The notes beneath the pieces were generated by a model. The model searched no databases and had not been told where the DNA came from. It saw only the letters and a program-made list of their open reading frames with translations. From Pseudonocardia sediminis (GTDB lineage: Bacteria > Actinomycetota > Actinomycetes > Mycobacteriales > Pseudonocardiaceae): a stretch of 64,000 nucleotides of DNA. The stretch spans positions 1,882,001 through 1,946,000 of the forward strand of contig NZ_SHKL01000001.1 in the NCBI RefSeq assembly GCF_004217185.1, in the 5' to 3' direction. A program made the translations under genes and the position numbers. Below, one piece after another: positions 55,660-63,475 of this stretch (the stretch's first letter is position 1; the number at the start of each line of letters is the position of its first letter).

Positions 55660-56411
55660 GCGAGAACATCACCACGACGGTGCACGAGGGCGTCGGCACG
55701 ATCACCTTCGACCGCCCGGACCGGCGCAACGCCCTGAGCGTCGCGATGCTGACCGACCTGTCCGACGCCCTCGACGCCTGGGCCCACGACGACGCCGTCG
55801 CCGCGGTCGTGATCACCGGCGGCGAGGACATGTTCTGCGCCGGGCTGGACCTGGACCTGCAGTCCGGGTTCACCGAGGAGACCCGCGCGGTCTACTCCGA
55901 GGCGTGCCTGCGCGCCTACGGCGCCCTGCTCGACTACCGCAAGCCGACGATCGCCGCCGTCGGCGGCCCGGCCCTGGGCGGCGGACTCGACATCGCGGTG
56001 TTCGCCGACATCCGGATCGCCGCACCGAACGCGGTGCTCGGGTACGCGCAGATCAAGTTCGGTCTGACCCCGTACTTCTCGCCGCTGTGGAAGATCGTCG
56101 GGCTGAGCCAGGCGAAGCTGCTGACGTTCTCCGGCGACCGGATCGACGCCGACGAGGCGCTGCGGATCGGGCTGGTCGACCGGCTCTCCGCCGAGAACGG
56201 CGTGGTCGACGCGGCGACGGCGCTCGCGACGTCGATCGCCGGGACCGGCACCCGGTCGGCGGTCAACAACAAGGAGATGGCGCGTCGCTCGCCGGCGATG
56301 GACCCGATCAGCGCCCTGACCTACGAGACGCTCGCCTACCGCGAGGTGATCTGGCATCCGGACGTCGTGGAGCGGATCACCGAGGCCTACCGCCGCATCA
56401 AGGACAAGTGA
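55656..56411 (+). CDS. Enoyl-CoA hydratase/isomerase family protein (first copy)
   Basis: A 251-residue crotonase-fold enzyme. The CoA-binding oxyanion strand is VVITGGEDMFCAGLDLDLQS (~48-67), and the second oxyanion region AAVGGPALGGGLDIAVFADI (~101-120). At the positions where hydratases carry the two catalytic glutamates, this protein has Asp (GLDIAVF) and a Phe/Thr-rich stretch (FGLTPYFSPL), so it may be a hydrolase, isomerase or lyase rather than a simple hydratase. It overlaps the ligase by 4 bp. Confidence 0.88.
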   Translation: MSENITTTVHEGVGTITFDRPDRRNALSVAMLTDLSDALDAWAHDDAVAAVVITGGEDMFCAGLDLDLQSGFTEETRAVYSEACLRAYGALLDYRKPTIAAVGGPALGGGLDIAVFADIRIAAPNAVLGYAQIKFGLTPYFSPLWKIVGLSQAKLLTFSGDRIDADEALRIGLVDRLSAENGVVDAATALATSIAGTGTRSAVNNKEMARRSPAMDPISALTYETLAYREVIWHPDVVERITEAYRRIKDK

Positions 56412-56896
56412 TGACCGACCTCCGTCCCGTCCAGACCACCGCGTTCCTGCAGGACTTCGCCGACCGCTGGCTGGCGGCCTGGAACTCGCACGACACCGAG
56501 CAGGTCTTCGCGCTGCTCGCCGACGACATCACCTGGGACGACCGGGTGTTCTGGCCCGAGGTGATCCACGGCCGGGGCGACCTGCGCGCCTACATGGACA
56601 AGATCTGGCAGGCGATGCCGGACGTCGAGTGGACCGAGATCGAGCGGTTCTTCAGCCCCGACTCCACCCGCGGCCTGGTGCTGTTCGAGCAGACCGGCGG
56701 CGCCCCGGCCGCCTTCGGCACCGACCGCCGGTTCCGCTCGCACGGCTGCGACATCTTCCTCGCCTTCCGCGACGGGAAGCTCTCGCACTACCTCGGCGCC
56801 TACGACATCGTCGGCATGCTCGAGCAGCTCGGCGCGATCCCGCCGCGCGGGTCCCGGACCGGGAGCGGGTACGTGATGTCGCTGGCGAAGCGGTGA
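56411..56896 (+). CDS. SnoaL-like / NTF2-fold protein
   Basis: A 161-residue protein of the NTF2/SnoaL superfamily: FADRWLAAWNSHDTEQVFAL, then LADDITWDDRVFWPEVIHGR and GDLRAYMDKIWQAMPDVEWT. The pocket-forming Asp and His residues in SHGCDIFLAFRDGKLSHY suggest an isomerase, hydratase or ligand-binding role. The start overlaps the preceding stop by one base (TGATG at 56409-56413), and the end overlaps the SDR start. Such proteins often assist unusual steps in polyketide or steroid metabolism. Confidence 0.82.
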   Translation: MTDLRPVQTTAFLQDFADRWLAAWNSHDTEQVFALLADDITWDDRVFWPEVIHGRGDLRAYMDKIWQAMPDVEWTEIERFFSPDSTRGLVLFEQTGGAPAAFGTDRRFRSHGCDIFLAFRDGKLSHYLGAYDIVGMLEQLGAIPPRGSRTGSGYVMSLAKR

Positions 56897-57774
56897 CCCT
56901 GGACTTCACCGGCCAGGTCGTGATCGTCACCGGTGCCGGGCGCGGGCTGGGGCGGCGCTACGCGCTCGACCTCGGCGCGGCCGGGGCACGGGTGGTCGTG
57001 CACGCCCGGCGGTCCGATGCGGCCGGCGGGGTCGTCACCGCGATCCGCGCGGCGGGCGGTGAGGCCGTCGCCGCGGTCGCGGACGCGCGCGACGGGGAGG
57101 TGCTCGCGTCGGTGGCGCTGCGGGAGTTCGGGCGGCTCGACGCCCTCCTGTGCAACGCCGGGATCACCCGTGACCGGTCGTTCGCCAGGACGACGCCCGA
57201 GGACTGGGCCGAGGTCCTCGACGTCCACCTCGGTGGCGCCTACGCCGCCTGCGCCGCGGTGTGGCCGCACCTGACCGGGCAGGGTTCCGGCGCGATCGTG
57301 CTCACCACCTCCGGGGCGGGCCTGCACGGCAACTTCGGCCAGGCCGGCTACGCCGCGGCCAAGGCCGGGGTGATCGGGCTGGCGAAGTCGCTGGCGATCG
57401 AGGGCGAGCGCAAGGGTGTGCGCGTCAACGCCGTCGCCCCGATGGCGCTGACCGACATGACCCGCGACGTCTTCGGCGACGGCCCGCCGTCCACTCTCGC
57501 CCCGGAGGCCGTCTCGCCGGTGGTGCTCGCCCTGGCGCACCCGTCCTGCCCGCTGACCGGGGAGGTCGTCGAGACCGGTGGCGGGTGGGCGTCGCTGCTG
57601 CGCTGGGAGCGTTCCGCCGGCGTCCGGTTCCCGGCCGGCGAGCTCAGCCCGGGATCCGTCGCCGCCCGCTGGCCCGACATCGCCCGCTTCGACCGCACCG
57701 CCGACCACCCGCGCACCACGGCCGACTCCCTCGCCGCGGCCTGCGCGGCCGCATCCTCCGGAGGAACACCATGA
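56893..57774 (+). CDS. SDR family NAD(P)-dependent oxidoreductase
   Basis: A 293-residue short-chain dehydrogenase starting at GTG 56893 (GTGA overlap). The cofactor motif is VVIVTGAGRGLGRRYALDLG (~8-27), the NAG motif is in LLCNAGITRDRSFARTTPED, and the catalytic site is AIVLTTSGAGLHGNFGQAGY with Ser, then YAAAKAGVIGLAKSLA with Tyr-X3-Lys. It resembles the (3R)-hydroxyacyl-CoA dehydrogenase part of multifunctional enzyme type 2. The ~35 C-terminal residues extend past the usual SDR end. It fits the oxidation step after hydration in a beta-oxidation-like pathway. Confidence 0.9.
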   Translation: MTLDFTGQVVIVTGAGRGLGRRYALDLGAAGARVVVHARRSDAAGGVVTAIRAAGGEAVAAVADARDGEVLASVALREFGRLDALLCNAGITRDRSFARTTPEDWAEVLDVHLGGAYAACAAVWPHLTGQGSGAIVLTTSGAGLHGNFGQAGYAAAKAGVIGLAKSLAIEGERKGVRVNAVAPMALTDMTRDVFGDGPPSTLAPEAVSPVVLALAHPSCPLTGEVVETGGGWASLLRWERSAGVRFPAGELSPGSVAARWPDIARFDRTADHPRTTADSLAAACAAASSGGTP

Positions 57775-58568
57775 CCGCACCGCAGTACCTGATCACCTCC
57801 GTCGAGAACGGGGTCGGGATCATGCAGCTCGACCACCCCCGCAAGCGCAACGCGCTGGGCTGGGAGCTGCACGAGCAGATCATCGCCGCGTTCGAGGCGT
57901 GGGCCTACGACGACGACGTCGCCGCCGTGCTGATGATCGGCAACGAGGACTACTTCTGCTCCGGCTGGGCGCTCGACGTCCTGCAGGGGACCTCCGGCGA
58001 GGAGCGCACCCGCTTCACCGACCTCGCGCACAAGCTGATGGTCACCATCTACGACTTCCGCAAGCCCACCGTCGCCGCGGTCGCCGGCGTCGCGCCCGGC
58101 TACGGCATGGACCTGGCCAACATGTGCGACATCACGATCGCCTCGGAGAACGCCGCGTTCGGGTCGACGCAGGTCAAGTACGCGATGAACGGCTTCTACC
58201 ACGGCATGCTGGCCAAGACGAACACCCAGCGCGCCCGGCGGATGTTCTTCACCGGCGACCCGATCGACGCCCACGAGGCCGTTCGCTGCGGGCTGGCCGA
58301 CGAGGTCGTCCCGGTCGGGACGCTGCGCGAGAGTGCGCTGCGCCTGGCCGGGCAGATCGCCGAGCACGGGTCCGAGCTGACCACCGTGCTCAAGGAGGTG
58401 GCGCTGCGGGCGTCGAACATGGACCACGTCGGCGCCACCGCCTACGAGCTGCGCGTGACCCGCGACCTCCTCGGCCGGGAGATCTTCACCCGTCGCATCG
58501 CCGAGGGCCTCGAGCACCTGCGTTCGGGCACCAGCAGGGCGACCGAGCGCCTGAACGCGGAGTCCTGA
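57771..58568 (+). CDS. Enoyl-CoA hydratase/isomerase family protein (second copy)
   Basis: A 265-residue crotonase-fold protein, last in the operon (ATGA overlap with the SDR; GGAGG upstream). Oxyanion-hole segments are MIGNEDYFCSGWALDVLQGT (~48-67) and VAAVAGVAPGYGMDLANMCD (~98-117). As in the first copy, the usual Glu pair is not evident: GYGMDLANM has Asp and the second region reads FGSTQVKYAMNGFYHG. The two crotonase proteins are clearly different and probably catalyse different steps. Confidence 0.88.
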   Translation: MTAPQYLITSVENGVGIMQLDHPRKRNALGWELHEQIIAAFEAWAYDDDVAAVLMIGNEDYFCSGWALDVLQGTSGEERTRFTDLAHKLMVTIYDFRKPTVAAVAGVAPGYGMDLANMCDITIASENAAFGSTQVKYAMNGFYHGMLAKTNTQRARRMFFTGDPIDAHEAVRCGLADEVVPVGTLRESALRLAGQIAEHGSELTTVLKEVALRASNMDHVGATAYELRVTRDLLGREIFTRRIAEGLEHLRSGTSRATERLNAES

Positions 58569-58576
58569 GCCGGGCG

Positions 58577-59812
58577 TCAGGCCATCCCCGAGGCGGAGAG
58601 CGGGTCGTAGCCCCCGGTGCGGAACAGGTCGTGGAGCTGACGGCGGCGGACGCCGATGTTGCTGCCCTCGATGACGGGGTAGGCGAGCGCCTCGTGCAGG
58701 TGACGCAGGATCGGGAAGTTGCGGTCGTAGGCCTCGACCCCGACCAGCTTGATCAGGTCGTTGATCACCTCGACGCCGGTCTCGGAGCCGAAGATCTTGG
58801 CGTGCAGTGCCATCTCCAGCCCGGCCGGGTGCTGCGACAGCGCCGCGTCGAGGGCCCGCCAGGACAGCAGCCGGACGGCCTCGATCCTGCCCTTGGCGTC
58901 GGCGAGGACGTCGGAGACGGCCCGGTGCTCGATGATCGCGACGTCGCCGCCGCGCTTCTCGGTGCGGGCGAACCGGAAGGCGATGTCGAACGCCTGGCGC
59001 ATCGCCGCGACCGCGAACGTGCCGATCGACGCACCGCTGCCGACGAACGCGTTGCGGGTCAGCGCGACGCCCTGGCCCTCCTCGCCGAGGAGGTTGGCCT
59101 TCGGCACCCGCACGTCGACGAGCCGGACGCGGGCGGTCATGCAGCCGGCCAGGCCGGGCAGGTCGTAGTACTCCTCGACCTCGATGTGCCCGGCGAGGTG
59201 CTCGCGCTCGGCGACGACCAGCGAGACGCCGCCGGGGGCGCGGCAGACGATCGTCATGACGTCCGGGCCGTCGCCGTCCCAGCCGGGCAGGTGTGACGCC
59301 CACGCCTTGCGTCCGTTGATCACGTACTCGTCGCCGTCGGGGACGGCGGTGGTGCGGGTGCCCTCGGCCGGGGGAGCGGCGTCGAAGTTCGCCGAGCCAC
59401 CGGGCTCGGAGTAGGCCATCGCCGCGACGGGGGCGCCGCGCTCGGCCAGGAACGGTGCGACGAAGCGCGCGATCTGCTCGGGCGTGCCGGCCTCGTAGAC
59501 CGGGGCCAGGGCGATCAGCGGCCCGGCCATGGAGATCACGAAGTCCGGGCTGTGCGCGGCCCACTCCTCGATCAGGATCGCCGCGTCGACGCCGTTGCCG
59601 GCGGCGCCGCCGAACGGGACCGGGATGAAGCCCTTCAGGAACCCGGCCTCGACGGCCTTCTCGAACGCCGGCCGGGCGAGCAGTGCCCGGCGCAGCGGGT
59701 CCGGTTCGGCGCGTACCGCGTCGGCGAGGTCGCGCAGGTGCGCCTCGGCGAACTGGCGGGAACCGTGCTTGAGCTGCTCCTGCTCGGGGGACAGGTCGAA
59801 CGAGACGGTCAC
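58577..59812 (-). CDS. Acyl-CoA dehydrogenase family protein
   Basis: A 411-residue flavoenzyme starting at GTG 59812, with GAGGAG upstream. Typical segments are IALAPVYEAGTPEQIARFVA, then MAYSEPGGSANFDAAP (FAD/substrate loop) and GEEGQGVALTRNAFVGSGAS; near the C-terminus, LIKLVGVEAYDRNFPILRHL, then HEALAYPVIEGSNIGVRRRQ fits helix regions near the active site. It introduces an alpha-beta double bond into an acyl-CoA. It converges on the acyl-CoA operon with 8 bp between stops, so it probably serves the same pathway from a separate promoter. Confidence 0.9.
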   Translation of the reverse strand: MTVSFDLSPEQEQLKHGSRQFAEAHLRDLADAVRAEPDPLRRALLARPAFEKAVEAGFLKGFIPVPFGGAAGNGVDAAILIEEWAAHSPDFVISMAGPLIALAPVYEAGTPEQIARFVAPFLAERGAPVAAMAYSEPGGSANFDAAPPAEGTRTTAVPDGDEYVINGRKAWASHLPGWDGDGPDVMTIVCRAPGGVSLVVAEREHLAGHIEVEEYYDLPGLAGCMTARVRLVDVRVPKANLLGEEGQGVALTRNAFVGSGASIGTFAVAAMRQAFDIAFRFARTEKRGGDVAIIEHRAVSDVLADAKGRIEAVRLLSWRALDAALSQHPAGLEMALHAKIFGSETGVEVINDLIKLVGVEAYDRNFPILRHLHEALAYPVIEGSNIGVRRRQLHDLFRTGGYDPLSASGMA

Positions 59813-59908
59813 GCGGGCTCCTCGTGGTCCGGGTCCGGGCGTGGTGGCCGGATCGGTGGTGGCGAGGATTCCGCCTCCGGCGGGCGCCGTCTTGTCCCTG
59901 CGTGCTGC

Positions 59909-60853
59909 TCAGCTGTGCATTCCGCGCGGCGACGCCCCGTCGCGGACCTCGCTCGGGGTGCACCCGAACTCACGCCGGAACGCACGGCTGAACGACGCCG
60001 GATCGTCGAACCCCAGCGACGCCGCGATCGCGGTGACGGTGCCGGGGGTGACGGGGTCGGCGAGCAGCACCGCGCAGCACTCCAGCCGCATCCGGCGGAC
60101 CGTGGCCGCGAAGGGCCGCTCGGCTCCGGCGAACGTCGCGTGCAGGGTCCGGGCGGAGATGCCGAAGCGGCGGCAGACGCCGGCCACGGTCAGTGACGGG
60201 TCGCCGAGACGGCGCCGTACGTCGCGCAGGATCTCGGCACGCAGCGTCTCGCGGGGGTCCTCGACGGCCCGGCCCGCCGTCGTGGCCGTCACCGCGGACG
60301 CCAGCGCCTGCTCCAGCTCGGCGGTCGCGGCCGGGCCGGTGGAGCCGTCGACCTCCCAGAGGGTCGACAGCATGGACGCGACGACGGCGCCCGCGCCGGT
60401 GGCCTCGAAGCACCGGCCCACCTGCGGCCGGGCCCCGCCGAGCCGGGCGTCGAGCAACGCGTGCGGGAGCCGGTAGGACACCATCCGCCAGGGCCCGTCG
60501 AAGTCGAACCAGTACGGCTCCGTCGTGTCGACGATCGTGAACCGGCCCGGTCCGACGACCGACTCGGTTCCGCCCTGGCGGGTGCGGCAATGGCCCTCCA
60601 CCTGCAGGTTGACGAAGTAGAAGGCACCGTCGGTGCGGGCCACCTCCCGCGGGCCGTGGGCGGTCTCCTGCGGCTGCGAGGCGATCAGCGCCCGCTCGAC
60701 GTCGTGCAGGGTCCGGGTCTCGACCCGTGCGGCGAAACCGGCGCCGGGTGTGGTGCGGCGCGGGGTGAGCGGCACGAAGGCCCGGCAGATGACCTCGTGC
60801 CAGTAGCCGAACTGGTCCGGCTCGGGCCGCGAGGCCACGTCCCATACCGCCAT
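59909..60853 (-). CDS. AraC family transcriptional regulator
   Basis: A 314-residue activator. The N-terminal ~190 residues resemble the AraC-binding-like (AraC_N/feruloyl-regulator) domain: FGYWHEVICRAFVPLTPRRT, then GPGRFTIVDTTEPYWFDFDG. The C-terminal double HTH is DPSLTVAGVCRRFGISARTL, then HATFAGAERPFAATVRRMRL and AIAASLGFDDPASFSRAFRR. It lies 96 bp upstream of the acyl-CoA dehydrogenase start on the same strand, so it probably activates that gene. Confidence 0.9.
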   Translation of the reverse strand: MAVWDVASRPEPDQFGYWHEVICRAFVPLTPRRTTPGAGFAARVETRTLHDVERALIASQPQETAHGPREVARTDGAFYFVNLQVEGHCRTRQGGTESVVGPGRFTIVDTTEPYWFDFDGPWRMVSYRLPHALLDARLGGARPQVGRCFEATGAGAVVASMLSTLWEVDGSTGPAATAELEQALASAVTATTAGRAVEDPRETLRAEILRDVRRRLGDPSLTVAGVCRRFGISARTLHATFAGAERPFAATVRRMRLECCAVLLADPVTPGTVTAIAASLGFDDPASFSRAFRREFGCTPSEVRDGASPRGMHS

Positions 60854-60929
60854 CGGCGACCTCCCCGGGCGACGTCCGCGCGCTGATCGACGGTATCGGC
60901 ATCCGGGGGCCGTGTGACCGGCCGTTCGG

Positions 60930-61106
60930 CTACCGGCGGCGGCGCTGGCGGGCGTCGAGGGCCTGACGGGCCTGCCGGAGATGGGCCCGGGCCTCGTCGG
61001 AGGTCATCACCCCGGCCGCGATGAGGGGGAGCAGGCGGGCCGGGAGCGCCTCGACCAGCTCGCGGTGCTCGTCGAGTCCCAGTTCGTCGTCGCGGTCGTC
61101 GGTCAC
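60930..61106 (-). CDS. Small charged protein, unknown
   Basis: A 58-residue protein starting at GTG 61106: MTDDRDDELGLDEHRELVEA, then LPARLLPLIAAGVMTSDEAR and an Arg-rich end. It is predicted helical; the segment VMTSDEARAHLRQAR looks like a SHOCT- or EF-hand-less short helix motif but I cannot assign a family. It is divergent from the truncated haemoglobin gene across a palindrome. Confidence 0.55.
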   Translation of the reverse strand: MTDDRDDELGLDEHRELVEALPARLLPLIAAGVMTSDEARAHLRQARQALDARQRRRR

Positions 61107-61130
61107 CGGGCCGTTCCGATCATCTTGGTT

Positions 61131-61151
61131 GTGCGCAATTGACTTGCGCAC
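61131..61151. promoter_or_regulatory. 21-bp inverted repeat between divergent genes
   Basis: GTGCGCAA and TTGCGCAC are perfect 8-bp arms around TTGAC. It is placed 24 bp upstream of the small gene at 60930-61106 and 89 bp upstream of the haemoglobin gene. It is a likely operator. The binding protein is unknown. Confidence 0.6.
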
Positions 61152-61240
61152 TCCTGATCGGGAAGGTGGTGTGGACCACACCCGTGGTCGGCGACCCGAA
61201 CGCCACCGTTCCCACCACGACGAAGTGGAGCTCGATCCTG

Positions 61241-61633
61241 ATGGCTGACGAGACCCTGTACGACCGGCTGGGTGGCATCTACGCCATCGCAGGTGCCGTG
61301 GACGTCCTCGTGGACCGCCTGTTCGCGAACGTCTCGGTCAACGCGAACCCCGCGGTGCACGCGCACCACGGCGACCCGGCGAACGCGGCCGGCTACAAGT
61401 TCCTGGTCACGGCCTGGTCGGTCGAGGCGGCGGGTGGGCCGAAGTGCTACCCGGGCCTGGACATGAGCAAGGCCCACGAGACGATGGAGATCACCCCGGA
61501 GCAGTTCGACGCGGTCAAGCTGGAGATCGCCTCGACGCTGAACTTCCTGGGCGTGCCCGCACAGGAGCACTCCGAGTTCGTGGACATCATCGAGAGCTAC
61601 CGCCCCCAGGTCGTGACGAAGGCCGCCGCCTGA
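61241..61633 (+). CDS. glbN: Group I truncated haemoglobin (trHbN-like)
   Basis: A 130-residue 2-on-2 globin. It starts MADETLYDRLGGIYAIAGAV at ATG 61241, with GGAG about 10 bases upstream, the usual N-terminus of this group. PKCYPGLDMSKAHETMEITP contains the Tyr and the proximal haem-binding His (F8 in KAHETM). Members scavenge nitric oxide or handle oxygen. The gene stands alone downstream of a palindrome. A reductase partner is not adjacent. Confidence 0.88.
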   Translation: MADETLYDRLGGIYAIAGAVDVLVDRLFANVSVNANPAVHAHHGDPANAAGYKFLVTAWSVEAAGGPKCYPGLDMSKAHETMEITPEQFDAVKLEIASTLNFLGVPAQEHSEFVDIIESYRPQVVTKAAA

Positions 61634-62029
61634 GGTCACCGGTCCGTCCGGCCGGGGTCGAGGGGCGTCACGCGCAGCACGCCTGTCATTCGCGCCCCGG
61701 CCGGATCCGGTTCGGCCGGCATACGCCCGTCGATACGACGGAAAACGCTCGGTGCAATTCTTCGCTATCGATCAACAGGTATTCGGATCGCGGTATCGGA
61801 CGGTTCGAGAGCGGTCGCGACGTTGTTCGGTGACATCGCCATCGATAAACCCCGATGTCCGGTTTTCACTCGATCCGGTCGTACCTCCCGGAGCGGGCGT
61901 GTCGTTGAGACCTGCAGGCGACGCGCCATCGGGGGGCGTCGGCCAGTGTCCGACGTCCGCCGTCTCCGCCCGGGAGCTCGGGGGCACGGGGTCGGGCCAT
62001 CCGGAGAGATACCGAGCGGAGAGACGCCA
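61634..62029 (+). promoter_or_regulatory. 396-bp leader region of ferritin-like gene
   Basis: It is markedly AT-richer around 61738-61870 (for example GTGCAATTCTTCGCTATCGA) than the rest of the window, as expected for a regulated promoter region. No open frame with a ribosome-binding site or family motif was found. GGAGAG at 62018-62023 is the ribosome-binding site of the next gene. Confidence 0.5.
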
Positions 62030-62983
62030 GTGTTCGAAGGCTTCAACCAGAAGTTCATCAAGAACGCCATCGACCGGAGTGCGGAGAACCAGCTCGACCG
62101 CCGCCGCTTCCTGCGCGCCGCGGGCATGACCGGCGTCGGTGTGGCCGGCCTGGGCGTCCTGGGCGCGACCGCGGGCACCGCGTTCGCGACCGACGAGGAG
62201 GCCGCCGGCGGGCCGTCGGACGCCGCAGTGCTGAACTTCGCGCTGAACCTGGAGTACCTCGAGGCCGAGTTCTACCTCCGCGCGCTGACCGGCGAAGGCC
62301 TCAAGGACAACCAGATCGACGGCGCCGGCACCCTCGGTGAGGTCACCGGCGGCTACAAGGTCAAGTTCGAGACCGAGCTGGGCAAGCAGTACGCCGCCGA
62401 GATCGCCGCGGACGAGAACGCCCACGTCGACTTCCTGCGCAAGGCCCTGGGTGACGCGAAGGTCGCCCGCCCGGCCATCGACCTGCAGGACGCCTTCACC
62501 GCCGCCGCCACCGCGGCCGGCGTGATCAAGCAGGGCGAGAAGTTCGACCCGTTCGCCGACGAGACCAGCTTCCTGCTGGGCGCCTTCATCTTCGAGGACG
62601 TCGGGGTCACCGCCTACAAGGGCGCGTCGCCGCTGATCGCGAACAAGACGTTCCTGGAGGCCGCGGCCGGCATCCTGGCCGTCGAGGCCTACCACGCGGG
62701 CCTGGTCCGCACGCTGCTGCTGATCGGTGGCGCCGCCGAGACCGTCAACAAGATCTCGGACGCGCGTGACTCCCTCGACGGCCCGTCCGACCTGGACCAG
62801 GGCATCACCGACGAGTTCGGCGACGCGAACATCGTGCCGGCCGACGAGAACTCGATCGCGTTCTCGCGTACCCCCGGCCAGGTGCTGAACATCGCGTACC
62901 TGAACCCGGCGCAGGTCAAGAAGGGCGGCTTCTTCCCGGCGGGCGTCAACGGCGAGGTCAACACCTCCGACGCCAACGGCTGA
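62030..62983 (+). CDS. Tat-exported ferritin-like domain protein
   Basis: A 317-residue protein starting at GTG 62030, with GGAGAG seven bases upstream. Residues ~20-55 are a twin-arginine signal: [20 protein letters not shown], then [11 protein letters not shown]. The mature part is a four-helix ferritin-like fold: [20 protein letters not shown] with Glu and Tyr, [17 protein letters not shown] with Glu-X2-His, and [20 protein letters not shown] with Glu-X2-His. These are the expected di-iron ligands. Related desiccation-associated proteins occur in bacteria. A TatA gene follows. Confidence 0.88.
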   Translation: MFEGFNQKFIKNAIDRSAENQLDRRRFLRAAGMTGVGVAGLGVLGATAGTAFATDEEAAGGPSDAAVLNFALNLEYLEAEFYLRALTGEGLKDNQIDGAGTLGEVTGGYKVKFETELGKQYAAEIAADENAHVDFLRKALGDAKVARPAIDLQDAFTAAATAAGVIKQGEKFDPFADETSFLLGAFIFEDVGVTAYKGASPLIANKTFLEAAAGILAVEAYHAGLVRTLLLIGGAAETVNKISDARDSLDGPSDLDQGITDEFGDANIVPADENSIAFSRTPGQVLNIAYLNPAQVKKGGFFPAGVNGEVNTSDANG

Positions 62984-62996
62984 GTCCCTCCCCTCG

Positions 62997-63042
62997 GCGG
63001 CGGGCGGCTCCGGAACCACTGCGGTGACGGAGCCGCCCGCCT
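62997..63042 (+). terminator. Terminator hairpin after ferritin-like gene
   Basis: GCGGGCGGCTCCG (63000-63012) pairs with CGGAGCCGCCCGC (63028-63040), a 13-bp perfect stem around a 15-base loop, 16 bp after the stop. Confidence 0.78.
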
Positions 63043-63114
63043 CCGCTGCTCGACCCCGACACGACGACCGCGGCCGGAGCCACCGGGGACCGCGGACCGG
63101 AAGGTGGAACACCC

Positions 63115-63354
63115 ATGGGTGCCATGAGCCCGACGCACTGGCTGATCGTCCTCGCCGTGCTCCTGCTGCTGTTCGGCGCGAAGAAGCTGCCGGAGATGGC
63201 CCGGTCCGTCGGGCAGTCCGCCCGCGTGTTCAAGGGCGAGATGAAGGGCCTCAAGGACGACGAGGCCGCCGCCGAGCAGGCCGCGGCGCCGAAGGCGGTC
63301 GAGCCGGGAACCCCCGTCGTCGTCGAGCCCGCGCCGTCGTCCACGACCCGCTGA
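63115..63354 (+). CDS. tatA: TatA/E family twin-arginine translocase subunit
   Basis: A 79-residue protein. One N-terminal transmembrane helix (HWLIVLAVLLLLFGAKKLPE) contains the TatA hinge motif FGAKKLPE, followed by an amphipathic helix (MARSVGQSARVFKGEMKGLK) and an acidic Pro-rich tail. TatA forms the pore for folded proteins. ATG 63115 was chosen because GGAAGGTGG lies upstream; a second ATG is 9 bases later. The gene directly upstream encodes a Tat substrate, suggesting a dedicated exporter subunit. No tatB or tatC is present here. Confidence 0.93.
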   Translation: MGAMSPTHWLIVLAVLLLLFGAKKLPEMARSVGQSARVFKGEMKGLKDDEAAAEQAAAPKAVEPGTPVVVEPAPSSTTR

Positions 63355-63358
63355 CGCA

Positions 63359-63378
63359 CGGCCGGCCGGGGCCGGCCG
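63359..63378. terminator. GC hairpin after tatA
   Basis: CGGCCGGCC pairs perfectly with GGCCGGCCG around 2 bases, 4 bp after the tatA stop. No T-tract. Confidence 0.5.
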
Positions 63379-63475
63379 CACGAGTCTCTCGTCACGCCGG
63401 GTGAACGTTTCCCCCTGCGGCGCACGTATCACCCTCCGTGGAGAGGACCGACGGGTCCGGTGACACGGAGGTGCT

